Counted from the stretch's first letter, positions 1 to 11,479 are shown. The stretch is 64,000 bases of DNA from Echiichthys vipera (GCA_963691815.1 OY829665.1:21663406-21727405); one strand, 5' to 3'. The notes: generated from the sequence alone by a model not told the origin. Translations and numbers: made by a program.

Positions 1-30
1 TTAGGGTTTAGAGTTGTTAAAGCAAAATAA

Positions 31-72
31 GGAAAGCTTCACGAATTTGCGTGTCATCCTTGCGCAGGGGCC

Positions 73-105
<33 letters not shown>

Positions 106-122
106 CATATGTGCTAGCGAAC
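31..122 (-). ncRNA. U6 snRNA-like copy 1
   Basis: The minus strand reads a U6 core: ACAGAGA box, AGC triad and the internal stem-loop region with GGCCCCUGCGCAAGGAUGAC. The 5' hairpin segment is about 7 nt shorter than in canonical U6. Two private changes are visible, in the 3' GCGTTCC segment and in CATATAC near the 5' end. It may be a variant gene or a pseudogene. Confidence 0.8.
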
Positions 123-700
123 TAACACAAAAGCAACCTGGATCTGAGGGGTATTCATAGGGCTCTGATTCTGTGGATGCTCACTCATGGTTACAGATCA
201 CTGGCAGCTATTGAGGGAAAACTCGTGGAAAAAAAGTGTCATCTGGACAGAAGAACATCGCTATTTAGATTTGGTTAGGGTTTCACCAAATTAATGACAT
301 AGTATTTTAAAATAGACTTAGTTTCTCTAAATGATGACTTAGTTTCTCTAAATGAGGACTTGGTTTCTCAGAAAAATGAGTTAGTTTTTAAAAATAAGGA
401 GTTAGTTTTTCAATATAGAATTAGTTTATCTTAATAATGACTTGATAGCTACTCCCCAAAAAGTTCACTACAACACGTTTCAGTAAAGTAATTTGAATAT
501 GTGTTGTGTCCACAGGTGGCGCTATTGAGTGTGAGCATGCAGAATCGTATACAGGGTTAAGGTTTTAACAAATTAATGACTTGGTATTTTAAAATAGACT
601 TAGTTTCTCTAAATGATGACTTAGTTTCTTAGAATCATGAGTAAGTTTCTCAAAATATTGACTTTATTAATTAGGCTTTGGAGTTGTTAAAGCAAAATAA

Positions 701-742
701 GGAACGCTTCACGAATTTGCGTGTCATCCTTGCGCAGGGGCC

Positions 743-785
<43 letters not shown>

Positions 786-792
786 AGCGAAC
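701..792 (-). ncRNA. U6 snRNA-like copy 2 (array consensus)
   Basis: This copy matches the array consensus exactly, as do those at 1793, 3112 and 6251. The 5' end reads GTTCGCTAGCAC where canonical vertebrate U6 has a 19-nt hairpin of the form GTGCTCGC-TTCG-GCAGCAC. From ACATATACT onward it follows canonical U6 to GCGTTCC. A run of four T follows at the 3' end (CCTTATTTTGC), a weak Pol III stop. Confidence 0.85.
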
Positions 793-821
793 TAACACAA
801 AAGCAACCTGGATCTGAGGGG

Positions 822-866
822 TATTCATAGGGCTCTGATTCTGTGGATGCTCACTCATGGTTACAG
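822..866 (-). promoter_or_regulatory. TATA-like and PSE-like elements of a U6 unit
   Basis: On the minus strand TATGAATA lies at about -30 to -37 from the U6 5' end (822-829). An element CTGTAACCATGAGTGAG (848-866) containing GTAAC lies 18 bp further upstream. Vertebrate U6 genes have a PSE about 17 bp upstream of a TATA box near -30, so the geometry fits. The match to the PSE consensus is only partial. The same block recurs in the other units. Confidence 0.5.
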
Positions 867-1792
867 ATCACTGGCAGCTATGGAGGGAAAACTCGTGGAA
901 AAAACGTGTCATCTGGATACAAGAACATCGCTATTTAGATGTGGTTAGGGTTTCACCAAATTAATGACATAGTATTTTAAAATAGACTTAGTTTCTCTAA
1001 ATGATGACTTATTTTCTCTAAATGAGGACTTGGTTTCTCAGAATATTGAGTTAGTTTTTAAAGATAATGAGTTAGTTTTTCAATATAGAATTAGTTTATC
1101 TTAATAATGACTTGATAGCTACTCCCCAAAAAGTTAACTACAACACGTTTCAGTGAAGTAATTTGAATATGTGTTGTGTCCACAGGTGGGGCTATTGAGT
1201 GTGAGCATGCAGAATCGTATACAGGGTTAAGGTTTTATCAAATTAATGATTTGGTATTTTAAAATAGACTTAGTTTCTCTAAATGATGACTTATTTTCTC
1301 TAAATGAGGACTTGGTTTCTCAGAATAATGAGTTAGTTTTAAAAAAAAAAATGAGTTCGTTTTTCAATATAGAATTAGTTTATCTTAATAATGACTTGAT
1401 AGCTACTCCCCAAAAAGTTGACTACAACACGTTTCAGTGAAGTAATTTGAATGTGTTGTGTCCACAGGTGGCGCTATTGAGTGTGAGTTCGTTTTTCAAT
1501 ATAGAATTAGTTTATCTTAATAATGACTTGATAGCTACCGGTACTCCCCAAAAAGTTGACTACAACACGTTTCAGTGAAGTAATTTGAATATGTGTTGTG
1601 TCCACAGGTGGCGCTATTGAGTGTGAGCATGCAGAATCGTAAACAGGGTTAAGGTTTTAACAAATTAATGACTTGGTATTTTAAAATAGACTTAGTTTCT
1701 CTAAATGATGACTTAGTTTCTTAGAATCATGAGTAAGTTTCTCAAAATATTGACTTCATTAATTAGGGTTTGGAGTTGTTAAAGCAAAATAA

Positions 1793-1834
1793 GGAACGCT
1801 TCACGAATTTGCGTGTCATCCTTGCGCAGGGGCC

Positions 1835-1877
<43 letters not shown>

Positions 1878-1884
1878 AGCGAAC
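1793..1884 (-). ncRNA. U6 snRNA-like copy 3
   Basis: Array-consensus sequence. The spacing from copy 2 is 1092 bp because the region 1080-1700 carries an extra partial duplication of the AT-rich block without a U6 core. Confidence 0.83.
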
Positions 1885-2462
1885 TAACACAAAAGCAACC
1901 TGGATCTGAGGGGTATTCATAGGGCTCTGATTCTGTGGATGCTCACTCATGGTTACAGATCACTGTCAGCTATGGAGGGAAAACTCGTGGAAAAAACGTG
2001 TCATCTGGACTCAAGAACATCGCTATTTAGATTTGGTTAGGGTTTCACCGAATTAATGACATAGTATTTTAAAATAGACTTAGTTTCTCTAAATGATGAC
2101 TTAGTTTCTCTAAATGAGGACTTGGTTTCTCAGAATAATGAGTTAGTTTTTAAAAATAATGAGTTCGTTTTTCAATATAGAATTAGTTTATCTTAATAAT
2201 GACTTGATAGCTACTCCCCAAAAAGTTAACTACAACACGTTTCAGTGAAGTAATTTGAATATGTGTTGTGTCCACAGGTGGCGCTATTGAGTGTGAGCAT
2301 GCAGAATCGTATACAGGGTTAAGGTTTTAACAAATTAATGACTTGGTATTTTAAAATAGACTTAGTTTCTCTAAATGATGACTTAGTTTCTTAGAATCAT
2401 GAGTAAGTTTCTCAAAATATTGACTTTATTAATTAGGGTTTGGAGTTGTTAAAGCAAAATAA

Positions 2463-2554
2463 GGAACGCTTCACGAATTTGCGTGTCATCCTTGCGCAGG
2501 GGCCATGCTAATCTTCTCTGTATCGTTCAAATTTTAGTATATGTGCTAGCAAAC
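2463..2554 (-). ncRNA. U6 snRNA-like copy 4
   Basis: Two changes from the array consensus are seen: one in the GGAACGATAC segment and one in the 5' GTTCGC segment. The ACAGAGA and AGC elements are intact. Confidence 0.8.
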
Positions 2555-3111
2555 TAACACAAAAGCAACCTGGATCTGAGGGGTATTCATAGGGCTCTGA
2601 TTCTGTGGATGCTCACTCATGGTTACAGATCACTGTCAGCTATGGAAGGAAAACTCGTGGAAAAAACGTGTCATTTGGACACAAGAACATCGCTATTTAG
2701 ATTTGGTTAGGGTTTCACCAAATTAATGATATAGTATTTTAAAATAGACTTAGTTTCTCTAAATGAGGACTTGGTTTCTCAGAATAATGAGTTAGTTTTC
2801 AAAAATAATGAGTTAGTTTTTCAATATAGAATTAGTTTATCTTAATAATGACTTGATAGCTACTCCCCAAAAAGTTGACTACAACACGTTTCAGTGAAGT
2901 AATTTGAATATGTGTTGTGTCCACAGGTGGCGCTATTGAGTGTGAGCATGCAGAATCGTAAACAGGGTTAAGGTTTTAACAAATAAATAACTTGGTATTT
3001 TAAAATAGACTTAGTTTCTCTAAATGATGACTTAGTTTCTTAGAATCATGAGTAAGTTTCTCAAAATATTGACTTTATTACTTAGGGTTTAGAGTTGTTA
3101 AAGCAAAATAA

Positions 3112-3153
3112 GGAACGCTTCACGAATTTGCGTGTCATCCTTGCGCAGGGGCC

Positions 3154-3196
<43 letters not shown>

Positions 3197-3203
3197 AGCG
3201 AAC
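3112..3203 (-). ncRNA. U6 snRNA-like copy 5
   Basis: Array-consensus copy, 649 bp from copy 4, so the unit between them is of the short class. Confidence 0.83.
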
Positions 3204-3781
3204 TAACACAAAAGCAACCTGGATCTGAGGGGTATTCATAGGGCTCTGATTCTGTGGATGCTCACTCATGGTTACAGATCACTGGCAGCTATGGAGGGAA
3301 AACTCGTGGAAAAAACGTGTCATCTGGACAGAAGAACATCGCTATTTAGATTTGGTTAGGGTTTCACCAAATTAATGACATAGTATTTTAAAATAGACTT
3401 AGTTTCTCTAAATGATGACTTAGTTTCTCTAAATGAGGACTTGGTTTCTCAGAAAAATGAGTTAGTTTTTAAAAATAAGGAGTTTTTTTTTCAATAAAGA
3501 ATTAGTTTATCTTAATAATGACTTGATAGCTACTCCCCAAAAAGTTGACTACAACACGTTTCAGTAAAGTAATTTGAATATGTGTTGTGTCCACAGGTGG
3601 CGCTATTGAGTGTGAGCATGCAGAATCGTATACAGGGTTAAGGTTTTAACAAATTAATGATTTGGTATTTTAAAATATACTTAGTTTCTCTAAATGATGA
3701 CTTAGTTTCTTAGAATCATGAGTAAGTTTCTCAAAATATTGACTTTATTAATTAGGGTTTGGAGTTGTTAACGCAAAATAA

Positions 3782-3823
3782 GGAACTCTTCACGAATTTG
3801 CGTGTCATCCTTGAGCAGGGGCC

Positions 3824-3866
<43 letters not shown>

Positions 3867-3873
3867 AGCGAAC
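3782..3873 (-). ncRNA. U6 snRNA-like copy 6
   Basis: Two private changes: one in the 3' GAAGCGTTCC segment and one in the CTGCGCAAGG internal stem-loop segment. The second would disturb the internal stem-loop. Confidence 0.78.
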
Positions 3874-4357
3874 TAACCAAAAAACAACCTTGATCGGAGG
3901 GGTATTCATAGGGCTCTGATTCTGTGGATGCTCACTCATGGTTACAGATCACTGGCAGCTATAGAGGGAAAACTCGTGGAAAAAAACGTGTCATCTGGAC
4001 ACAAGAACATCGCTATTTAGATGTGGTTAGGGTTTCACCAAATTAATGACATAGTATGTTAAAATAGACTTAGTTTATCTAAATGAGGACTTGGTTTCTC
4101 AGAATAATGAGTTAGTTTTTAAAAATAATGAGTTAGTTTTTCAATATAGAATTAGTTTATCTTAATAATGACTTGATAGCTACTCCCCAAAAAGTTGACT
4201 ACAACCCGTTTCAGTGAAGTAATTTGAATATGTGTTGTGTCCACAGGTGGCGTTATTGAGTATGAGCATGCAGAATCGTATACAGGGTTAAGGTTTTAAA
4301 AAATTAATAACTTGGTATTTTAAAATAGACTTAGTTTCTCTAAATGATGACTTAGTT

Positions 4358-4358
<1 letters not shown>

Positions 4359-4393
<35 letters not shown>

Positions 4394-4400
4394 AGCGAAC
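4359..4400 (-). pseudogene. Truncated U6-like copy (5' part only)
   Basis: Only the 5' 42 nt remain, from GTTCGC through ACAGAGAAG. The rest is replaced by the gacttagtttct motif. The same breakpoint is seen at 6848 and 7391, so one deletion was later multiplied with the array. Confidence 0.85.
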
Positions 4401-4439
4401 TAACAAAAAAACAACCTGGATCTGAGGGGTATTCATAGG

Positions 4440-5703
4440 CAGCGCCGTCGTATAGGGGGGAAAGGTGATGACAATTCTAAGGGCCCACAGCCAGCCAGGG
4501 CCCACACACTGCTCCAGTAGCCTCTATGACAAAATGATTATGCACTGAACTAATATATATTCATACGAATGAATCCGAATTAAAACAAAGCCACAAGTTG
4601 TACAATACTCTATATATATGTTTATTCTATTCAATAACCCCCCTGGCCCCTTCTTAGAAAATGGTTTGGTCCACACCGCGGCTCTTTCTTCCCGGGGTTC
4701 TTCCTCATCGGAATTAAGTGCTAGCCGGTAGAGAAGCTAACTGCAGCAGAGTCAGTATGCCCCCCAAAAAACACAAGTCTGGACACCAGAAAAGAGTTGA
4801 GAAAGAGGTCAGGTGTAGGAACAGCAGAGCAGGGGCCCAAGACATCAAAACCTTTTTTTTTAAGAATGGTGAGAGTAAACTACCGAGGGCGGCTTAAACA
4901 ATTAGCCTGCTTGTTCAATCATTTAATGTCTGTAATATTACCTTTGACGGGGCGCAGGCTGGAGCCTACGCTAGCTGTCATCGGGCCCCGCTCTGGACAG
5001 GTCGCCAGTTCATTAAAAAAAAATCGCCAGGTCATTGTAGAGCGACGGTTCCTAGAGTAGCTATAACTGAACGTTACTAATTTAGGGGCTACCACCGTGA
5101 CCGTGTGTTTCGCACATAACACTGTCGGACAGTGCTCCAGTAAGCGCCCATTCAGAGGCTGCATTCAATTGTATTATGACCCATTCAATTTCTACTCAGT
5201 AATTATGAGCATCTGACGAAGGTCAGTTACGTTTTCATGATGTGTTCAATGTGGTCTTGTAAAATGTGTCATTAGTGGGACATTTGAATAGTCTAAATAC
5301 AAAAAAAGTTAATTGTTCAAAGATTTGTCGTTGTTGTTCTGTTTTTTTGACAATAACAAAGTAAAAAAAAGACTATTTAGAATTTTGGATAGTTTACACT
5401 GACTTTTGAATGGTTTAAAAATATTTTATCCATATTAGGATTTGAACCAGTCACCTTCTGGTTCCCAAGCCAAGTCCCAACAGACTGAGCTACTGACGCC
5501 CACCATTATTGTATACAATATATATAATTTAACAATAAACCTTTATCCTCTGCTGCTCCAGAATCAGCAGTGCCTGCTTCATCTGAGTTTGACCCCACAG
5601 CAGAACACTGAAAAACAATACAATTGAAGGTGGCAAGGAATAGGGTAGAGGGGCCCACACCGATATTCTTTCAGGGGGCCCAGAATTCCTAGCAACTGCC
5701 CTG
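4440..5703. mobile_element. hAT-like nonautonomous DNA transposon, 1264 bp
   Basis: An 8-bp direct repeat TTCATAGG flanks the element (4432-4439 and 5704-5711). The single copy matches the uninterrupted array sequence, so the insertion point is exact. The ends are CAGCGCC on the left and, read inward on the minus strand, CAGGGCA on the right, followed on both sides by GGGCCC-rich sequence. An 8-bp duplication and CAGNG ends are hallmarks of the hAT superfamily. No transposase ORF is visible, so it is probably an internally deleted derivative. It carries a tRNA-like SINE head. Confidence 0.8.
5430..5503 (-). repeat. tRNA-derived SINE head inside the hAT-like element
   Basis: On the minus strand an A-box-like CAGTAGCTCAGTCTGTTGGG is followed about 40 nt later by a B-box GGTTCAAATCC (5438-5448). 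This resembles the 5' part of tRNA-derived SINEs. The sequence after the B box is AT-rich with poly-A and poly-T tracts. It could also be a decayed tRNA gene. Confidence 0.55.
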
Positions 5704-6250
5704 TTCATAGGGCTCTGATTCTGTGGATGCTCACTCATGGTTACAGATCACTGGCAGCTATGGAGGGAAAACTCGTGGAAAAAACGTGTCATCTGGACAC
5801 AAGAACATCGCTATTTAGATGTGGTTAGGGTTTCACCAACTTAATGACATAGTATTTTAAAATAGACTTAGTTTATCTAAATGATGACTTAGTTTCTCTA
5901 AATGAGGACTTGGTTTCTCAATATAATGAGTTCGTTTTTAAAAATAATGAGTTAGTTTTTCAATATAGAATATGTTTATCTTAATAATGACTTGATAGCT
6001 ACTCCCCAAAAAGTTGACTACAACACGTTTCAGTGAAGTAATTTGAATATGTGTTGTGTCCACAGGTAGCACTATTGAGTGTGAGCATGCAGAATCTTAA
6101 ACAGGGTTAAGGTTTTAACAAATTAATGACTTGGTATTTTAAAATAGACTTAGTTTCTCTAAATGATGACTTAGTTTCTTAGAATCATGAGTAAGTTTCT
6201 CAAAATATTGACTTTATTAATTAGGATTTAGAGTTGTTAAAGCAAAATAA

Positions 6251-6292
6251 GGAACGCTTCACGAATTTGCGTGTCATCCTTGCGCAGGGGCC

Positions 6293-6335
<43 letters not shown>

Positions 6336-6342
6336 AGCGAAC
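6251..6342 (-). ncRNA. U6 snRNA-like copy 7
   Basis: Array-consensus copy, the first full one right of the hAT-like insertion. Confidence 0.83.
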
Positions 6343-6846
6343 TAACACAAAAGCAACCTGGATCTGAGGGGTATTCATAGGGCTCTGATTCTGTGGATGC
6401 TCACTCATGGTTACAGATCACTGGCAGCTATTGAGGGAAAACTCGTGGAAAAAACGTGTCATCTGGACAGAAGAACATCGCTATTTAGATTTGGTTAGGG
6501 TTTCACCAAATGAATGACATAGTATTTCAAAATAGACTTAGTTTCTCTAAATGATGACTTAGTTTCTCTAAATGAGGACTTGGTTTCTCAGAAAAATGAG
6601 TTAGTTTTTAAAAATAATGAGTTAGTTTTTCAATATAGAATTAGTTTATCTTAATAATGACTTGATAGCTACTCCCCAAAAAGTTGACTACAACACGTTT
6701 CAGTGAAGTAATTTGAATATGTGTTGTGTCCACAGGTGGCGTTATTGAGTGTGAGCATGCAGAATCGTATACAGGGTTAAGGTTTTAACAAACTAATAAC
6801 TTGGTATTTTAAAATAGACTTAGTTTCTCTAAATGATGACTTACTT

Positions 6847-6847
<1 letters not shown>

Positions 6848-6882
<35 letters not shown>

Positions 6883-6889
6883 AACGAAC
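6848..6889 (-). pseudogene. Truncated U6-like copy
   Basis: 5' part only, with the same breakpoint as at 4359. The 5' segment also changes GCTAGC to GTTAGC and is shortened. Confidence 0.82.
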
Positions 6890-7389
6890 ACAAAAACAAC
6901 CTGGATCTGAGGGGTATTCATAGGGCTCTGATTCTGTGGATGCTCACTCATGGTTACAGATCACTGGCAGCTATGGAGGGAAAACTCGTGGAAAAAACGT
7001 GTCATCTGGACACAAGAACATCGCTATTTAGATGTGGTTAGGGTTTCACCAACTTAATAACACAGTATTTTAAAATAGACTTAGTTTCTCTAAATGATGA
7101 CTTAGTTTCTCTAAATGAGGACTTGGTTTCTCAGAAAAATGAGTTAGTTTTTAAAAATAATGAGTTAGTTTTTCAATATAGAATTAGTTTATCTTAATAA
7201 TGACTTGATAGCTACTCCCCAAAAAGTTGACTACAACCCGTTTCAGTGAAGTAATTTGAATATGTGTTGTGTCCACAGGTGGCGTTATTGAGTGTGAGCA
7301 TGCAGAATCGTATACAGGGTTAAGGTTTTAACAAATTAATAACTTGGTATTTTAAAATAGACTTAGTTTCTCTGAATGATGACTTACTT

Positions 7390-7390
<1 letters not shown>

Positions 7391-7425
<35 letters not shown>

Positions 7426-7432
7426 AACGAAC
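7391..7432 (-). pseudogene. Truncated U6-like copy
   Basis: Same truncation and same GTTAGC change as at 6848, 543 bp away, so these two units are recent duplicates of each other. Confidence 0.82.
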
Positions 7433-8006
7433 ACAAAAACAACCTGGATCTGAGGGGTATTCATAGGGCTCTGATTCTGTGGATGCTCACTCATGGTTAC
7501 AGATCACTGGCAGCTATGGAGGGAAAACTCGTGGAAAAAACGTGTCATCTGGACACAAGAACATCGCTATTTAGATGTGGTTAGGGTTTCACCAACTTAA
7601 TAACACAGTATTTTAAAATAGACTTAGTTTCTCTAAATGATGACTTAGTTTCTCTAAATGAGGACTTGGTTTCTCAATATAATGAGTTAGTTTTTAAAAA
7701 TAATGAGTTAGTTTTTCAATATAGAATTAGTTTATCTCAATAATGACTTGATAGCTACTCCCCAAAAAGTTGACTACAACACGTTTCAGTGAAGTAATTT
7801 GAATATGTGTTGTGTCCACAGGTAGCGCTATTGAGTGTGAGCATGCAGAATCTTAAACAGGGTTAAGGTTTTAACAAATTAATGACTTGGTATTTTAAAA
7901 TAGACTTAGTTTCTCTAAATGATGACTTAGTTTCTTAGAATCATGAGTAAGTTTCTCAAAATATTGACTTTATTAATTAGGATTTGGAGTTGTTAAAGCA
8001 AAATAA

Positions 8007-8097
8007 GAAGCGCTTCACGAATTTGCAATCATCCTTGCGCAGGGGCCATGCTAATCTTCTCTGTATCATTCCAATTTTAGTATATGTGCTAGCGAAC
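8007..8097 (-). pseudogene. U6-like copy 8, diverged
   Basis: Rearranged at the 3' end (GAAGCGCTTC) and missing the GACAC part of GAUGACACGC; one change lies in GGAACGATAC. It is the most damaged of the full-length copies. Confidence 0.75.
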
Positions 8098-8675
8098 TAA
8101 CACAAAAGCAACCCGGATCTGAGGGGTATTCATAGGGCTCTGATTCTGTGGATGCTCACTCATGGTTACAGATCACTGTCAGCTATGGAAGGAAAACTCG
8201 TGGAAAAAACGTGTCATCTGGACACAAGAACATCGCTATTTAGATTTGGTTAGGGTTTCACCAAATTAATGACATAGTATTTTAAAATAGACTTAGTTTC
8301 ACTAAATGATGACTTATTTTCTCTAAATGAGGACTTGGTTTCTCAGAATAATGAGTTAGTTTTTAAAAATAATGAGTTAGTTTTTCAATATAGAATTAGT
8401 TTATCTTAATAATGACTTGATAGCTACTCCCCAAAAAGTTAACTACAACACGTTTCAGTGAAGTAATTTGAATATGTGTTGTGTCCACAGGTGGCGCTAT
8501 TGAGTGTGAGCATGCAGAATCGTAAACAGGGTTAAGGTTTTAACAAATTAATGACTTGGTATTTTAAAATAGACTTCGTTTCTCTAAATGATGACTTAGT
8601 TTCTTAGAATCATGAGTAAGTTTCTCAAAATATTGACTTTATTACTTAGGGTTTAGAGTTGTTAAAGCAAAATAA

Positions 8676-8717
8676 GGAACGCTTCACGAATTTGCGTGTC
8701 ATGCTTGCGCAGGGGCC

Positions 8718-8760
<43 letters not shown>

Positions 8761-8767
8761 AGCGAAC
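8676..8767 (-). ncRNA. U6 snRNA-like copy 9
   Basis: One change, in the GCAAGGAUGAC segment; otherwise array consensus. Confidence 0.8.
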
Positions 8768-9324
8768 TAACACAAAAGCAACCTGGATCTGAGGGGTATT
8801 CATAGGGCTCTGATTCTGTGGATGCTCACTCATGGTTACAGATCACTGTCAGCTATGGAAGGAAAACTCGTGGAAAAAACGTGTCATCTGGACACAAGAA
8901 CATCGCTATTTAGATTTGGTTAGGGTTTCACCAAATTAATGATATAGTATTTTAAAATAGACTTAGTTTCTCTAAATGAGGACTTGGTTTCTCAGAATAA
9001 TGAGTTAGTTTTTAAAAATAATGAGTTAGTTTTTCAATATAGAATTAGTTTATCTTAATAATGACTTGATAGCTACTCCCCAAAAAGTTGACTACAACAC
9101 GTTTCAGTGAAGTAATTTGAATATGTGTTGTGTCCACAGGTGGCGCTATTGAGTGTGAGCATGCAGAATCGTATACAGGGTTAAGGTTTTAACAAATTAA
9201 TGACTTGGTATTTTAAAATAGACTTAGTTTCTCTAAATGATGACTTAGTTTCTTAGAATCATGAGTAAGTTTCTCAAAATATTGACTTTATTAATTAGGG
9301 TTTGGAGTTGTTAAAGCAAAATAA

Positions 9325-9366
9325 GGAACGCTTCACGAATTTGTGTGTCATCCTTGCGCAGGGGCC

Positions 9367-9409
<43 letters not shown>

Positions 9410-9416
9410 AGCGGAC
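9325..9416 (-). ncRNA. U6 snRNA-like copy 10
   Basis: One change in GACACGC and one in the 5' GTTCGC; catalytic-core elements intact. Confidence 0.8.
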
Positions 9417-9973
9417 TAACACAGAAGCAACCTGGATCTGAGGGGTATTCATAGGGCTCCGATTCTGTGGATGCTCACTCATGGTTACAGATCACTGGCA
9501 GCTATGGAGGGAAAACTCGTGGAAAAAACGTGTCATCTGGACACAAGAACATCGCTATTTAGATTTGGTTAGGGTTTCACCAAATTAATGACATAGTATT
9601 TTAAAATAGACTTAGTTTCTCTAAATGAGGACTTGGTTTCTCAGAATAATGAGTTCGTTTTTAAAAATAATGAGTTAGTTTTTCAATATAGAATTAGTTT
9701 ATCTTAATAATGACTTGATAGCTACTCCCCAAAAAGTTGACTACAACACGTTTCAGTGAAGTAATTTGAATATGTGTTGTGTCCACAGGTGGCGCTATTG
9801 AGTGTGAGCATGCAGAATTGTATACAGGGTTAAGGTTTTAACAAATGAATGACTTGGTATTTTAAAATAGACTTAGTTTCTCTAAGTGATGACTTAGTTT
9901 CTTAGAATCATGAGTAAGTTTCTCAAAATATTGACTTTATTAATTAGGGTTTGGAGTTGTTAAAGCAAAATAA

Positions 9974-10015
9974 GGAACGCTTCACGAATTTGCGTGTCAT
10001 CCTTGCGCGGGGGCC

Positions 10016-10058
<43 letters not shown>

Positions 10059-10065
10059 AGCGAAC
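9974..10065 (-). ncRNA. U6 snRNA-like copy 11
   Basis: One change, in the CCCCTGCGC stem-loop segment; otherwise array consensus. Confidence 0.8.
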
Positions 10066-10644
10066 TAACACAAAAATAACCTGGATCTGAGGGGTATTCA
10101 TAGGGCTCTGATTCTGTGGATGCTCACTCATGGTTACAGATCACTGTCAGCTAAGGAGGGAAAACTCGTGGAAAAAAACGTGTCATCTGGACACAAGAAC
10201 ATCGCTATTTAGATGTGGTTAGGGTTTCACCAAATTAATGACATAGTATTTTAAAATAGACTTAGTTTCTCTAAATGATGACTTAGTTTCTCTAAATGAG
10301 GACTTGGTTTCTCAGAATAATGAGTTAGTTTTTAAAAATAATGAGTTAGTTTTTCAATATAGAATAATTTTATCTTAATAATGACTTGATAGCTACTCCC
10401 CAAAAAGTTGACTATAACACGTTTCAGTGAAGTAATTTGAATATGTGTTGTGTCCACAGGTGGCGCTATTGAGTGTGAGCATGCAGAATCGTATACAGGG
10501 TTAAGGTTTTAACAAATTAATGACTTGGTATTTTAAAATAGACTTAGTTTCTCTAAATGATGACTTAGTTTCTTAGAATCATGAGTAAGTTTCTCAAAAT
10601 ATTGACTTTATTAATTAGGGTTTGGAGTGGTTAAAGCAAAATAA

Positions 10645-10664
10645 GGAAGGCTTCACGAATTTGC
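10645..10664 (-). pseudogene. U6 3'-end relic at array edge
   Basis: Only the 3' 20 nt of the U6-like sequence remain before the unit breaks into unrelated sequence. This marks the right edge of the regular array. Confidence 0.75.
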
Positions 10665-10797
10665 AAAAAGACTTAGTTTCTCAAAATAATGAATTTAATC
10701 AGCCTGTGAATGTTCTCATGTGTCCATGTCGTTCTCCCCAAAGCAGTTTCAGTCAAAAGCCACTGGACTTGGTTCTTTGTCAGGAAGACGTTTCACA

Positions 10798-10931
10798 TCT
10801 GATCCAAGAGGCTTCATCAGTTCATGTACGCATCTGACCAGGCTGGGACTGGACCAAGACTGGGACTGGACCAGGACCAGGACCAGCCTGGTCAGATGCG
10901 TACATGAACTGATGAAGCCTCTTGGATCAGA
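10798..10931. repeat. Perfect 49-bp inverted repeat with 36-bp loop
   Basis: 10798-10846 is the exact reverse complement of 10883-10931 as read by eye. The loop 10847-10882 contains short GGACTGGACCA-type repeats. It sits just outside the regular U6 array. No gene is associated with it. Confidence 0.92.
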
Positions 10932-11479
10932 GGTGAGGCTGGGACTGGTCCAACTATCTGGTGTGGAGACTTCATTAGTGCTCTATTGAGTCTGAACCAC
11001 AGTCGTTGGAGTCACAGGAGGACATTTGTGAACAGTTGTTCTTTGAGGTTATATTGTTGAATCTCCCGAAGCGATGAAAGGGCAGCATTGTAAACTGGAG
11101 ATAAGTAGACCGCCTCCCCTGTTTAGCGATGGTTTCTCTAGTTTTGCAACGATGCTTCTTTTCCTCCTCTTACAAATCATGATGATTGTTTGATTTTAAT
11201 AGTTAGGGTTAGGGTTTTCTAAAAATAATGACCAAGTATTTGAAAATAAAATTAGTTTCTCTAAAGAAAGACTTAGTTTCTAAGAACAATGAGTAAGTTT
11301 CTTAAAATTAATTATTTTTATAATTACAGTTGTTTTTTTTTTTTAAAACAATGTCTTAGTTTCTCAAATTAATGACTTAGTTTCTCAAAATGGACTTAGT
11401 TTGTCAGAATCATGAGTAAGTTTTTCAAAATATTGATTAAATGAATCGAGGTTTGGAGTTGTTAGTTAAAGCAAATTAA

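Larger units (their letters stand above)
1..10720 (-). repeat. Tandem array of U6 snRNA-like units
   Basis: Units recur with U6-to-U6 spacing of 649, 669-671 or (truncated class) about 543 bp. Each full unit has, on the minus strand, a promoter-like segment, a 92-nt U6-like sequence and an AT-rich block built from degenerate copies of a motif of about 21 bp (gacttagtttctctaaatga). I count 11 full U6-like copies and 4 partial ones here, plus two relics further right. The 649/670 difference fits loss of one 21-bp motif. The array starts before the window and is interrupted by a DNA transposon at 4440-5703. No protein-coding gene is supported; the short ORFs are repeat-derived. Confidence 0.93.

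Noticed and set aside
1246..1440. Short ORF in the U6 array
   Set aside because: Composed of the AT-rich repeat motif; not conserved across units and without any domain.
1..10720. CRISPR-like array
   Set aside because: Units are about 650 bp with U6 content and no short repeat-spacer structure; vertebrate context.
11205..11225. Interstitial telomere (TTAGGG)n
   Set aside because: Only two or three adjacent copies, within the degenerate TTAGGGTTT motif of the array; not a telomeric tract.
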